In this document: positions 17,658-27,310 of the stretch, piece after piece | How positions within the stretch are numbered: position 1 is the first letter of the stretch | How the letters are laid out: every line of letters begins with the position of its first letter | From: DASPKM01 sp963817075 | GTDB taxonomy: Bacteria; Bacteroidota; Bacteroidia; Chitinophagales; Chitinophagaceae | NCBI GenBank assembly: GCA_963817075.1 | Contig: CAWFMT010000009.1 | Span: 620,001-684,000, forward strand | DNA length: 64,000 bases | Direction: 5' to 3' | Translations under genes and position numbers: made by a program | The notes under the pieces: generated by a model | Database searches by the model: none | What the model saw: only the letters and a program-made list of their open reading frames with translations | What the model was told of the DNA's origin: nothing

Positions 17658-18191
17658 TTATGAAGGATCTTCTTCCAGGTCTTCATGCCTGTCGCCTCCT
17701 AAACTATAATAATTATTTTCTTCATCTTCTTCACCGATTTCTTCATTCACATCATCCAGTTCAGCTCCTGGAATATCAAGATCGTCTCCAGTCAAACTCC
17801 CTCCGCCATATGCGCCATCAGTGGCATTTAGAATTCTAAGATCATCTTTCGTAACATCAGCTTCTGTTCCCGGAACAATCCGCAAATCATCTTCTGTTCC
17901 TGGTTTTTGGAACGTCTCTCCGATGCTTGTTGTGATCTCAGGTTGGATGGAACCGGCAAGTCTGTCTGATGGGGTAAGTTTTTCCACATCAACTGGAATT
18001 CGTTCCATTTCACTGGAAGGATTCATAATGTCATCACTGGCTGGATAATGCGGGTAACCTGGAAAATCTTCATCGGACTCATCTGCATCTTTTCTATTTG
18101 CTGTACTTCCTCTGGTAATATCCGTATGGTTCTTTTGATTTTTGTCAGCATCGTTGCCCGAGCGATGATTTTGATCTTGTTTATTAGTCAT
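17658..18191 (-). CDS. Acidic, low-complexity protein of unknown function
   Basis: The 177-residue product is strongly acidic, poor in hydrophobic residues and predicted to be disordered. Near-repeats TEDDLRIVPGTEADV and TKDDLRILNATD occur at about 100-123, followed by LTGDDLDIPGAELDD, giving three (T/G)xDDL(R/D)I units. The C-terminal part is almost all Glu and Asp (EEIGEEDEENNYY). There is no signal peptide or membrane segment. Such DDLxI-repeat proteins are seen in Chitinophagaceae-like genomes, but I know no function. The ATG at 18191 is clean and the reading frame is full length between stops. Confidence 0.65.
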   Translation of the reverse strand: MTNKQDQNHRSGNDADKNQKNHTDITRGSTANRKDADESDEDFPGYPHYPASDDIMNPSSEMERIPVDVEKLTPSDRLAGSIQPEITTSIGETFQKPGTEDDLRIVPGTEADVTKDDLRILNATDGAYGGGSLTGDDLDIPGAELDDVNEEIGEEDEENNYYSLGGDRHEDLEEDPS

Positions 18192-18308
18192 AATTCGGTT
18201 TCAAATAAACTATCAAAAATTTATGCCTTGTCTGATAGTGAATTGCATTTTCAACCGCCCGAAATCTAAAATGGCATGGTTTTTTTCACTATTCACTAAA
18301 ATCGTATT

Positions 18309-18530
18309 ATGAAACAGTACTTGCAAATTATTAGAAAGCCATTTCTGGCAATTTTATCGATGCTGATGACCGTTGTTGCCTTTGCGCAGGATAAGAAAAT
18401 TGATGTCGATATTAATACCAATAGTGGTAGTTGGTATTCTCAACCCTGGGTTTGGGTCGTGGGTGCTGCCGTTTTCATTTTATTGCTTGTTGCGTTAACA
18501 CGTGGCAGTGGAAGTAAATCAGATGCATAA
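18309..18530 (+). CDS. Small membrane protein with signal-like N terminus
   Basis: The 73-residue protein has a cleavable-looking signal segment (about 9-27, ending VVAFAQ), a short polar stretch DKKIDVDINTNSG, and a single membrane helix WVWVVGAAVFILLLVALT at about 47-64, followed by a short basic tail with Gly and Ser. This arrangement is common in Bacteroidota as small inner-membrane proteins of unknown role. It is monocistronic; no partner is evident. Confidence 0.7.
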   Translation: MKQYLQIIRKPFLAILSMLMTVVAFAQDKKIDVDINTNSGSWYSQPWVWVVGAAVFILLLVALTRGSGSKSDA

Positions 18531-18629
18531 TAATTATCCTCTTTAGCCATAAAAGATTTAGCCCTTGAAGGCTGCAAAGCGTTTTATTCAAAATTGAGTA
18601 AGGCGCTTCTTTTTACTTCAAAGCCTAAT

Positions 18630-18947
18630 TCATTTTACTTCGCCTAATAAGGCCGAATCATCAAATCCATCCACAACAATCATTTTTGATGTTGCGGTTG
18701 CATTCCTGATTTTTTTTGCTGGCGCATACAAATCAGAATCCCACCATTCCTTTGCACGGGCAACTGATGGAAATTCCAAAACAACAATTCTTTCAGGCTC
18801 CCATTCACCTTCAAGAGTTTCACATTTTGCTCCCCTGATTATAAAGCGACCTCCATACGCGTATATGGAAGCAGGAGTGAGTTTTTTATACTCTTCATAT
18901 CTACTCTTATCATGAATTGTCACTTCAACGATGATGTATGCTGGCAT
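18630..18947 (-). CDS. DUF1330 domain-containing protein
   Basis: The 105-residue protein matches the DUF1330 ferredoxin-like fold: PAYIIVEVTIHDKSRYEEY at the start, GGRFIIRGAKCETLEGEWEPERIVVLEFPS in the middle, then AREWW-type helix (RAKEWWDSDLYAPAKKIR) and a final VVDGF strand. Members are dimeric alpha/beta-barrel relatives with no assigned reaction. It is cytoplasmic and stands alone beside the 19-kb repeat array. Confidence 0.88.
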   Translation of the reverse strand: MPAYIIVEVTIHDKSRYEEYKKLTPASIYAYGGRFIIRGAKCETLEGEWEPERIVVLEFPSVARAKEWWDSDLYAPAKKIRNATATSKMIVVDGFDDSALLGEVK

Positions 18948-19013
18948 ATGCGAGTTTCGGGTTTCGGGTTTAGAGTTTAAGGTTGTTATCGTTTGACGTT
19001 GGACGTTGACTGG

Positions 19014-19883
19014 TTACTTAATTCCTAATTACAAATTTCTAATACCTTCCAATCAACAACCCAACTAATTAACTATTCAACTGTCTTCCCCAATTCCAAA
19101 TAACAAATTCCTAATTCCTTTTAATCAACTGAGAGTGTAGTCCCTAACGGGGCAAAGAATTCCAAAGACGGTTTAACATCAACCCATCCCACAATCCCTA
19201 ATTCCTAATCCCCCTCTCCTTTGGAGAGGGGCAAGGGGTGAGGTCGAATTCCAAGATCCAATCAACAACTCAACTAATTAACTATTCAACTGTCTTCCCC
19301 AATTCCAAATTCCTAATTCCTTTTAATTAACTGAGAGGGTAGCCCCTACGGGGCATGATTGCATTGGATTTGCTTGCTACCGACAGGTAGCCCCTAACGG
19401 GGCAAAGAATTCCAAAGACGGTTTAACATCAACCCATCCCACAATCCCTAATTCCTAATCCCCCTCTCCTTTGGAGAGGGGCAAGGGGTGAGGTCGAATT
19501 CCAAAGATCTAATTAACAACTCAACTAATTAACCATTCAACTGTCTTCCTAATTACAAATTCCTAATACCTTTTAATCAACTGAGAGTGTCGCCCCTACG
19601 GGGCATGATTGCAGTGGATTTGCTTGCTACCGACAGGTAGCGCCTAACGGGGCAAAGAATTCCAAAAACGGTTTAACATCAACCTATCCCACAATTCTAA
19701 TTCCTAATTCCCCTCTCCTTTGGAGAGGGGCAAGGGGTGAGGTCGAATTCCAAGATCCAATCAACAACTCAACTAATTAACTATTCAACTGTCTTCCCCA
19801 ATTACAAATTCCTAATTCCTCAAATCAATTTTCCCAATTTCCCAATCCTGAGCGAAGCGAAGAAACCAAATTCCAAAATATCA
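19014..19883. repeat. Array of ~250-bp tandem repeats with internal hairpins
   Basis: The word ctgtcttccc recurs at 19081, 19290, 19541 and 19789 (spacing 209, 251, 248), and cccctctcct at 19211, 19461 and 19710 (spacing 250, 249). Each unit holds three possible hairpins: CCCCTCTCCtttGGAGAGGGG, GCCCCTaACGGGGC-type stems and GCTACCgacaGGTAGC. The first unit lacks about 40 bp, as expected if recombination between the two CCCCTxACGGGG stems removed the piece between them. No coding frame of note crosses the array; the whole 18948-19906 gap is otherwise empty. Confidence 0.9.
19830..19883. repeat. 54-bp dispersed element, copy A
   Basis: This stretch, which includes CCCAATCCTGAGCGAAGCGA, is identical over 54 bp to 28919-28972. 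It lies 23 bp after the TonB receptor stop codon. A diverged third version is at about 28776-28806. Confidence 0.85.
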
Positions 19884-19906
19884 AGCATTTCGGGTTTCGA
19901 GTTTCT

Positions 19907-22389
19907 CTAAAACCGTGCAATAAGTTTAAGATTGACCAGTCTTGGGGTCAGACGGTTTGGTAAGGCATAAGTAGTATTGCTGAAATCCTTGATCAACAAA
20001 TAGGAAATTGTATTTGGTCGATCAATTAGATTGAATACCTCAAGTGTGATCCAGATGTTTTCAAAATTTCTGAAAGGGCTGTGAGATCTTCGATTACTTT
20101 TTTCACTGTCAAGAAGCAATGCACTAAATCCTAGATCGATTCGAATGTAAGGCTCAATTACCAAGGCGTTGCGATACTTCACACTGTTTGGAAGATTGTA
20201 AGGCATGTTACTCCCATAAAGCATATTCAAAAAAACCTTGAAATTCTTATTCGTTGTAAGATAATCCTGCAAAAAAACCCCAAGCGTCATGAAACGATCG
20301 GTTGGTCTTCTCAGCCAACCATTTTCTGTTTGTACGCTATCAGTAATTTCTCCAGTACTATCAATAGTATAATTCGTGAACCTGTCATTTTCCAGGTCCT
20401 CTCGGGTCTTCATAAAGCCAAGACTTATCCAACTTTCAGCATCTTTGACCAGTTCACCGAATAATCTTAATTCCAATCCGCCCGCATAAGCTTTCGCACG
20501 ATTCTCACCGAAATATCTCACCCTTACATTATCAATATCATATGGTACAACATCAGTCATACGCTTATAATATATTTCACCTGTAAGCCTGAATGGTCTG
20601 TCACCTGTTTTGAAATTGTAATCCATCCCCGCAACTACCTGAAAACTTTTTTGCGCTTTAAGGTCTTTATTAATAGTTCCATCATACCTCCTCAATTCGC
20701 GGTAAAATGGTGGTTGATGATACATGCCCGCTGCTGCTCTAAAGACAACATCACGTTTCCAGGAAACAGGTTTCCACGAAACTCCCATTCGTGGTGACAA
20801 AAGAAATTCTTTGTTGAGGGTATTGTAATTGTACCGTAAGTCCAGCCTGAAGGGCAAGCCCAGAACTATCATTAAGAAGTATATTGTCCTGAAAATATCC
20901 ACTCAACCTGGTAATCTCAAGATCCGCAGTGGACTTTAATACCTTGCTCAGCAGGAGTTGTGAAGGATTAAATGGAAGGGTGTATCCGGCCGAATCTTGC
21001 AATTCCCATTCATTCAATCTATCATCGATCATTTGACGTTCAATACTTTGCCCCCATTGCATATAATGTTTTCCCTTATCCAGATAACCTTTGTGGGATG
21101 CATTCAATACAACAATTCCAAGTCGGTTTCGTGCAAAATTCTGGTATACACCGGCGCCAAGTGGATTGGTGATCAAACCAAAGTCTGACTTCGATTTATC
21201 GAATTCTCTTTCTCCAAACAAATAAGCCCCTGTGATATCGATCGATTCTTCTTCATTGTTCTCAAATCTTGAGATCATCCATTTCAGCCGAAGGTTTTTT
21301 CGGACCTGATTAATGGCGCTCAATCCCACCATATTGGTGTAATACTTATCTTCTTCCTTTCCTTCAAAAAATATATCTAGTCCCAGGTTGGCAGTAAAGT
21401 ATGGTGAGAATACAGAAGATGTCAGTTGACTGAATTCAGGCGAGAGTGAGAAGCTGGTTTGGGAAAGATTTCCCAGCAATTCCAGTGACCACTTTTGATT
21501 CAATTGATAGGTAAGCAATGCCTGCAGATCCCCGGAGGATGGAACATAATTACCTTTCGTTTCCTGGCTCCCAAGTAAATTTCTGTTCGATCGATTTCTC
21601 GCGCCAATCAAATAACTGAATCTGTCATTTTTTGAGGTCCCTTCCAGATGTAAGCCTTGCTCAAGCAAACCGATGTAGGCTGATCCACCAAAGCTTTTAG
21701 GTCGCCGATATTGAACGTCCAACACTGAGCTCATTTTATCACCATATCTCGCCTGGAATCCGCCATTATAGAAATTGACGTTTCTGGTCATTTCAGGATT
21801 AATAAAGCTTAGCCCTTCCTGCTGGCCACTTCTAACGAGATAAGGACGAAAGATCTCAAAATCGTTTACATAAATCAGGTTCTCATCATAATTCCCTCCA
21901 CGGACAGAATATTGAGATGTGAGTTCGTTATTACTTCCAACAATCACCTTGATCAATCCCTCAATACCACCAGTTGGAGAGGGAAGATTGATCGCAGCCT
22001 TGGGATTAACTCTAACAAGGCCCGCTTCTCTTCTTTCCCGTTCATCTAAAACAATAACTTGTTCCAACTCTCTTGCGCCTCGTTCCATTCTCAATACAAT
22101 AGTTTCTTCTTCTCCCACATTCAAGAGAAAATTTCGTTGTTCGGTTTTATAACCAGTAAAAGAAAATACAAGTGCGAATGCTTTGTCAGACGGAACTTTT
22201 ATGCGAAATGTGCCACTATCAGTGGTGGTGAGTCCAGTTTGTTTCCCAAGGATTGTAACTGAAACGTTATGAAAGGGGGCGCTCATTTTCATCCAGAACT
22301 TTACCGGAGATGAAGGCAGATTTCTGAGCTGAAAGTGTATGCGTGAAGAAAATGGAAAACAGGATAAGAAGTAAGCGTGTGGACTTCAC
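19907..22389 (-). pseudogene. TonB-dependent receptor with two frameshifts
   Basis: Joined over two frame breaks, this encodes an outer-membrane receptor of about 825 residues. From a GTG at 22389 a signal peptide reads MKSTRLLLILFSIFFTHTLS-AQ, followed by SGKVLDENERPL, the start of a carboxypeptidase-like domain. The frame is lost in an A3G5 tract at 22272-22279 and resumes with HNVSVTILGKQTGL. The plug domain (SQYSVRGGNYDENLIYVNDFE, about 150-170) and barrel follow until a second break near 20837, where one extra base separates GLALQAGL from RYNYNTLNKEF. The last part (19907-20902) ends in KLIARF, with the terminal Phe needed for barrel assembly. It would import a ligand using TonB. Conserved sequence on both sides of each break suggests recent mutation or sequencing error. 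Confidence 0.8.
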
Positions 22390-22468
22390 GGGCTGATTTT
22401 ATTACGGCCGAAAATAAACAGATTTCCCAAGAGCCTAACGCATAATTCTGTTTATTTGTTGCAGCCAA

Positions 22469-23380
22469 ATGTTGATCATGCGCTGCATCCTACTCTTTTC
22501 AGTCTTGTTTTATTTGTTATCCTGCTCCCAAGGCTCAGATTCAAAGAAGAGTTCAGCCGATACAGAAAGACGTTTTGTTCTCAAGGAAACGATCGCAAAG
22601 GGCGATACGGGAATGATAACTTTCGGAAGGTTCAAACCCCTCAATATCACGTATGACCTGTGTCAACAATGGTATCTCCTTGATGAAGATGATGGGTCGA
22701 CCCGCGATTTAATGTATGAACCCAAAACCAACAATCGTCTTTTTCAGGAGATCATGCTTTATAGGGATTCAATGGTCATGTTCAATCCAAGGAACGGCAT
22801 GAAATTAGGCAGGTGGAGATTGGGACAGGATGAAGACAAATTATTACTGATATTTTATTTCGACGATGGTTCAGTTCAGGAATATATAATCCTCGATAAA
22901 ACATCAAGAAATTTATCCTTGGTATGGAGAAATGCGGATCATCAATATGCAATGAAGCTAAGTTCAGATGCAAAAGTTCACGCGAACATGCTCAATGACC
23001 CTTTTCATCCATCTAATAATAAATGGCGCATACGGTCCCGCACAAGTGAAAAAGATTCTGCAATTCGCAACAGGATAAAGGAGTGCATAAAATTCTATGC
23101 GCTTTATTTCAGAGACCATATAAAAAGAAAACGAACCGAGATCAACTTCGCGGGTTTGCCTTCCTGCTTTTTGTGGTATAGGAGGGGGATAGGATTATAC
23201 AATAGCGATGAATTACCCACAGCCTGGAAGGATTGCTTTTATTCTACTGAGGAGGCCATGAAAGGTCTGAAAATGATAAAAGACCTGTTTAATAAGTATG
23301 ATTTTGATTGGCCGAAAAAAACTCCCAGTTGGTTTTATGAAACACATTCTGTGCTGGAACAGATGTGGGGAAAGTTATAG
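22469..23380 (+). CDS. Putative lipoprotein of unknown function
   Basis: The 303-residue protein begins MLIMRCILLFSVLFYLLSCS, a signal segment with a plausible lipobox (LLSC). The first half (about 30-150) is a beta-rich region with YRDSMVMFNPRNGMKLGRW and LLIFYFDDGSVQEY, similar in pattern to lipocalin-like lipoproteins. The second half is helical and ends in WFYETHSVLEQMWGKL. I do not recognise a family. It is divergent from the TonB receptor with an 80-bp gap; a shared function is possible but unproven. An ATG at 22478 is an alternative start. Confidence 0.7.
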   Translation: MLIMRCILLFSVLFYLLSCSQGSDSKKSSADTERRFVLKETIAKGDTGMITFGRFKPLNITYDLCQQWYLLDEDDGSTRDLMYEPKTNNRLFQEIMLYRDSMVMFNPRNGMKLGRWRLGQDEDKLLLIFYFDDGSVQEYIILDKTSRNLSLVWRNADHQYAMKLSSDAKVHANMLNDPFHPSNNKWRIRSRTSEKDSAIRNRIKECIKFYALYFRDHIKRKRTEINFAGLPSCFLWYRRGIGLYNSDELPTAWKDCFYSTEEAMKGLKMIKDLFNKYDFDWPKKTPSWFYETHSVLEQMWGKL

Positions 23381-23382
23381 TT

Positions 23383-23616
23383 TGAGAGTTCGAAAGTTCG
23401 AGAGTTTGAATGTTTGAATGTTCGAGAGTTTGAATGTTTGAATGTTTGATTGTTTGAATGTTCGAGAGTTTGAAATTCATGATTCGAACTGTTTCACGCA
23501 AAGACGCAAATTTTATTAAGGCGCAAAGAATTAACAACTTTGCGTTATTTGCTCCCTTTGCACCTTTTCGTGAAATCTTCACTCACGACTCACGACTCAC
23601 GATTTCGTCTTGGCGG
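23383..23616. repeat. Heptad-word repeat TTTGAATG/TTCGAGAG and degenerate REP-like piece
   Basis: From 23383 to 23470 the sequence is tandem 7-8 bp words (tttgaga, gttcgag, tttgaatg). From about 23490 to 23575 there is a REP-like piece with CGCAAAGACGCAAA facing CTTTGCGTT and TTCGTGAAATC. Triple ACTCACG copies follow, then TTGGCGGTTAA at 23608-23620 overlapping the methyltransferase stop. Confidence 0.65.
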
Positions 23617-24363
23617 TTAAATCTTCTTTGAAACCCGCAAAGCCAGAGGAAACTTGAATTCGTGAGTTTTCTCATCACCCCAGACAGGCCGGATTTTATT
23701 GATCAGCTCATCCACCGGATTGAAATTATTCACTCTGATAAATTTCTTGATAGCAGACCATGTATTAAGATATCCTTCCATTTGTTCGATTGTCCAATGG
23801 GTCGTCATCTTAAATGTGTGATCTATAGTTAGTTCCTGAAAAGGAATTGGAAGATCCCTGTAATTATTCTCAAGGTATTTTCTTTCAGGTTCCCAATAAG
23901 GATCTGTAACGTTCAGGTAAAAATCATCTACCATTTTGCTCACCTCAAGATTTGAGCAGCGAAATACATTATAACCCCAGAGAGCAATAATTGCTTCAGG
24001 CTTTGCAACCCGACTTGCTTCTTCAATAAATTGCTGATGATCGAACCAATGATAAGCCTGTGCAACTGTAATAAGGTCAAATGACCCATCATCAAATGAA
24101 GTTGAATGTTCAGTTGAAACTGAGTATGTAATATTTAAACGATTCTGAGCTGCTCTCACCTGTTCCTGACTTATGTCAGTAGCGAAAATTTTTTCAAAAA
24201 AAGGAGATAGAAGAACTGCAGCCTGCCCATTCCCTGTTGCGCAGTCCCAGGCAGTTTGTCGATTAGGCACCAGTGAGACTATATATTCTATTAATTCAGC
24301 AGGATAGGAGGGTCGAAACTTTGCATAATCAGCAGCATGCCCGGAAAAAAGGTCCTTGGCCAT
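23617..24363 (-). CDS. Class I SAM-dependent methyltransferase
   Basis: The 248-residue protein has the UbiE-like order: FSGHAADYAKFRPSYP at the start, motif I WDCATGNGQAAVLL at about 40-53, acidic residue of motif II in IFATDISQEQV, and motif IV DLITVAQAYHWFD (about 108-120). The FRPSYP and AQAYHWFD segments are those of small-molecule methyltransferases related to trans-aconitate and phenylalanine-type enzymes. Its ATG overlaps the rpe stop codon (TAATG), so the two are translationally coupled. The substrate is unknown. Confidence 0.88.
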   Translation of the reverse strand: MAKDLFSGHAADYAKFRPSYPAELIEYIVSLVPNRQTAWDCATGNGQAAVLLSPFFEKIFATDISQEQVRAAQNRLNITYSVSTEHSTSFDDGSFDLITVAQAYHWFDHQQFIEEASRVAKPEAIIALWGYNVFRCSNLEVSKMVDDFYLNVTDPYWEPERKYLENNYRDLPIPFQELTIDHTFKMTTHWTIEQMEGYLNTWSAIKKFIRVNNFNPVDELINKIRPVWGDEKTHEFKFPLALRVSKKI

Positions 24364-25013
24364 TATCGGATTGATTTCAATTGGCGGATAGTCTCTTTTG
24401 GATTCGAAGACTTGAATACCGTATTCCCAGCAACAAGAACATCAGCCCCGGAATGAAGTATCTCCTGAGCATTTTCCAAAGTAACACCTCCGTCAATTTC
24501 AATCATGACGTTTACGTTCCTTGCAAGTATCATTTTTTTCAGCTCCTTGATCTTATCAATTGTCTGCGGAATAAAACTCTGTCCTCCAAAACCTGGATTC
24601 ACACTCATCATGCAAACCAGGTCAATATCTTTCAAAACATCTCCCAAAACTGAAACAGGGGTATGGGGATTGATGGCTACTCCTGCCTGCATTCCGAGTG
24701 ATTTTATTTGTTGAATATTTCTATGGAGATGAATGCAAGCTTCGTAATGAACTGTTAGAATATCTGCACCAGCCTTTTTGAATGCATCTGCATAATTCTC
24801 GGGATGGTTGATCATTAAATGTACGTCGCAGGTTTTCTTCGTCGCCTTTCTGAAAAATTCAACAAGCATCGGCCCAAAGGAAATATTCGGTACAAAATTC
24901 CCATCCATTACATCCAGATGGTACCAATCAGCCTCACTTTCGTTCAGCATTTGACATTCTTCTTCAAGCTTCAGAAAATTTGCAGAGAGGAGTGAAGGAG
25001 CGATGATCGGCAT
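24363..25013 (-). CDS. rpe: Ribulose-phosphate 3-epimerase
   Basis: A 216-residue TIM barrel with all Rpe motifs: APSLLSANF (about 4-12), WYHLDVMDGNFVPNISFGP with the metal-binding His and Asp, DVHLMINHPE, MSVNPGFGGQSFIP (phosphate loop), IEIDGGV and LVAGNTVFKS. It interconverts ribulose-5-phosphate and xylulose-5-phosphate in the pentose phosphate pathway. It follows a TPR lipoprotein gene by 39 bp and overlaps the methyltransferase by one base, forming a three-gene unit. Confidence 0.97.
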   Translation of the reverse strand: MPIIAPSLLSANFLKLEEECQMLNESEADWYHLDVMDGNFVPNISFGPMLVEFFRKATKKTCDVHLMINHPENYADAFKKAGADILTVHYEACIHLHRNIQQIKSLGMQAGVAINPHTPVSVLGDVLKDIDLVCMMSVNPGFGGQSFIPQTIDKIKELKKMILARNVNVMIEIDGGVTLENAQEILHSGADVLVAGNTVFKSSNPKETIRQLKSIR

Positions 25014-25052
25014 GAACAGTAGATTATTTTTTCAAATCGGATGGCTGCAAAT

Positions 25053-26063
25053 TTAACCCTTTTCCTTCTGGAGCGATTCAAGATGTTGTTTAGCCTCTTT
25101 AAAACTCCGGTCAAGTGAATATGCTCTACGGTAGTTTTCAATTGCATCTTCTTTCTTCCCGATCTCTTCATAACAACGTCCCTGCCAGTAATATGCATCT
25201 GGATTGCGGGGAGCAACTGATCCTGCCCTTTTAAAGGTTTGCAATGCTTCGTCAATGTTTCGCAATTCAAAAAGCGCAATACCCTTTTCAATATATGCAT
25301 CTATAAATTTCCAGTCCTTCCTGATGCAAGAATCAAAATGATCAATGGCAGGTTTGAAATTCCTTGTGTTGGAATAATAAATACCCTTCACGAAATATGG
25401 TTCCACAGAAATAGCTTCCGGATTATTTCCTGAATCTCGTTGTATCAAAGCATCTGCAATATCCACAGCCCTGGAATCTTTTGCCTCTGCATAGAGGTTT
25501 GCCAGGGCAATTCCATTCATATTGATTGGCTGAAGTGCATAGGAGCGCGACAAGGCATTGATTGCTCCAACAGTATCATCCATTTTCAGCAATAACATGG
25601 CTTTTTGATACCAAGCTTCAAAGTCTGAAGAGTCCTGTCTCAACATCTCATCATATTGTTTCAAAGCGTCGCTCGTCAGGCCATTTTCGGCATAGGCTTC
25701 GCTTAATCTTCTCTTAAATTCTGGGTTTTGCGGAAATTTTTGTGATGAAGTTTCAAGTATTTGAACAGCTTCCTCAGGTTTGTTTACAAGAAAGAGGTTT
25801 GAAACAAATTCCATTGCAATTGCTTCGGTGGGGGACTTCTCCCAGGCTATACTATAATCGTCGTATGCGAGCTCGTGATGATTGTTCTGTGACAAAAGGA
25901 TAGCCCGGCGAAACCTCAGGTCAGAATTTTCTGGAAATTTCTGAATACTATCAGAAAGTAATTTATAAGGAGATTCAGATAAAATACTTTTGCTCTCGAT
26001 AACCTGGTCACAGGCCTGCAAGGATAAAACAAACAGGAAAATCCATAAGTAATGGTTCTTCAT
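25053..26063 (-). CDS. TPR-repeat lipoprotein
   Basis: The 336-residue protein has a lipoprotein signal (MKNHYLWIFLFVLSLQAC, Cys18) and eight or so tetratricopeptide repeats. Clear units include PENSDLRFRRAILLSQNN, FEAWYQKAMLLLKM, FIDAYIEKGIALFELRN and NPDAYYWQGRCYEEIGKK. TPR proteins mediate protein-protein contacts; here it should sit on a membrane facing the periplasm. It is the first gene of TPR-rpe-methyltransferase. No specific partner is known. Start ATG at 26063 is well placed. Confidence 0.87.
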   Translation of the reverse strand: MKNHYLWIFLFVLSLQACDQVIESKSILSESPYKLLSDSIQKFPENSDLRFRRAILLSQNNHHELAYDDYSIAWEKSPTEAIAMEFVSNLFLVNKPEEAVQILETSSQKFPQNPEFKRRLSEAYAENGLTSDALKQYDEMLRQDSSDFEAWYQKAMLLLKMDDTVGAINALSRSYALQPINMNGIALANLYAEAKDSRAVDIADALIQRDSGNNPEAISVEPYFVKGIYYSNTRNFKPAIDHFDSCIRKDWKFIDAYIEKGIALFELRNIDEALQTFKRAGSVAPRNPDAYYWQGRCYEEIGKKEDAIENYRRAYSLDRSFKEAKQHLESLQKEKG

Positions 26064-26106
26064 AATTCAAAGCTAGGCGATTTTTGAAGTTGTGAGCATC
26101 CAAAGG

Positions 26107-26136
26107 ATTGTTTCGGATTGCCGCTGCTTACATTTG
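26107..26136 (+). promoter_or_regulatory. Candidate Bacteroidota promoter for the TolB-like gene
   Basis: ATTG at 26107-26110 is followed after 18 bp by TACATTTG at 26129-26136, an exact -7 match (TAnnTTTG) with a near -33 match. The start site would be near 26143, leaving a leader of about 20 nt to the ATG at 26162. This also argues against the in-frame TTG at 26108 as the start. Confidence 0.5.
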
Positions 26137-26161
26137 CGTCTGGCAAAATAAACGTCTCTTC

Positions 26162-27262
26162 ATGAAAAAACTTGTTCTTTATAGTTCAGTAATCGGGGTC
26201 TTAACAACATTTTTTGCGTTTAGTTTCCGTAATACCTCAGATTTTGTTCAGGTCAACCCTTCAGATACACTTCATTACTCTGAAGAAAAGAATTTCAAGA
26301 ATCTCCAGCAATTGACTTTCGGAGGTGATAATGCCGAAGCTTACTGGAGCTATGACGATAATTACATCATCTTTCAGAAAACCTCTGCCAGGGAGGGGAT
26401 ACCGTGTGACCAGATGTTTGTTGGCAAGGTTCCTAAGGCCGGAGAAAAGTTTAGCTATAAAATGGTTAGTTCCGGGAAGGGCAGAACCACCTGCGGCTTT
26501 TTTACAAAGGATAATAAGCATGTAATTTATGCCTCGACACATCTCGGTGCCGATACCTGTCCTCCTGTTCCCGATCGGGCGAAATTTGGCAATAAATATA
26601 TCTGGCCCATTTATGAGTCCTATGACATTTTCATGGCTGATTTGGATGGTAAAATCACAAAGCAGCTAACACAAACTCCAGGTTATGATGCTGAAGCAAC
26701 CTTGTCTCCCGATGGAAATAAAATGTTATTCACTTCAATGCGTGATGGAGATCTGGACCTTTATATAATGGATCTGAAAACCCAGGCTGTGAAGAGAATT
26801 ACCAATCAACTGGGATACGATGGTGGAGCATGGTTCAGCAGAGATGGTAAACAGATCATTTGGAGAGCTTCCCGTCCTTCAACAGAAGAACAGATCAATG
26901 AATACAAGGATTTACTAAAGCAGGGAATGGTAGCACCAACTAGCATGGAGGTATTTATTGCTGATGCAGAAGGAAAAAATGCGCAACAAATAACTCGTCT
27001 TGGTCAGGCAAACTGGGCTCCTAATTTTATGCCAAATGGGGATATAATATTCTGCAGCAATCATGAATACAAACGAGGCTTTCCATTCAATATGTACACC
27101 ATTAAGAATGATGGAAGCAGTTTGAAAAAGGTTAGTCGCGACAAAGGCTTTGATGCTTTTCCGATGTTTAGTTACAGCGGCAAGAAAATTATTTTTTCAA
27201 GCAACAGAAATAATGGCGGTACAAGGGATACAAATCTTTTTATCGCAGATTGGCTGGAATAA
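26162..27262 (+). CDS. Secreted TolB/PD40-type beta-propeller protein
   Basis: This 366-residue protein has an N-terminal hydrophobic segment (MKKLVLYSSVIGVLTTFFAF) and then PD40 propeller blades: LTFGGDNAEAYWSYDDNYIIF, LSPDGNKMLFTSMRDGDLDLY, WFSRDGKQIIWRA, FMPNGDIIFCSN and FSYSGKKIIFSSNRN. No enzymatic domain follows, unlike S9 peptidases. It is probably a periplasmic or surface sensor or scaffold, as TolB-like proteins bind other envelope proteins; its specific role is unknown. The next gene (PfkB) begins 48 bp downstream on the same strand. Confidence 0.82.
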   Translation: MKKLVLYSSVIGVLTTFFAFSFRNTSDFVQVNPSDTLHYSEEKNFKNLQQLTFGGDNAEAYWSYDDNYIIFQKTSAREGIPCDQMFVGKVPKAGEKFSYKMVSSGKGRTTCGFFTKDNKHVIYASTHLGADTCPPVPDRAKFGNKYIWPIYESYDIFMADLDGKITKQLTQTPGYDAEATLSPDGNKMLFTSMRDGDLDLYIMDLKTQAVKRITNQLGYDGGAWFSRDGKQIIWRASRPSTEEQINEYKDLLKQGMVAPTSMEVFIADAEGKNAQQITRLGQANWAPNFMPNGDIIFCSNHEYKRGFPFNMYTIKNDGSSLKKVSRDKGFDAFPMFSYSGKKIIFSSNRNNGGTRDTNLFIADWLE

Positions 27263-27310
27263 TTCCTGGCTTTGGACTTTCAGATTAAGACATCAACTTT
27301 GAAAAACATT

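Noticed and set aside
19014..19883. Possible CRISPR array
   Set aside because: The units are about 250 bp with no short direct repeat separated by unique spacers, and no cas gene is present.
26068..26075. TAGCTTTG box upstream of the TPR lipoprotein gene
   Set aside because: It matches the -7 consensus but lies only 5 bp from the start codon and the -33 candidate is 25 bp away, so a promoter there is not credible.
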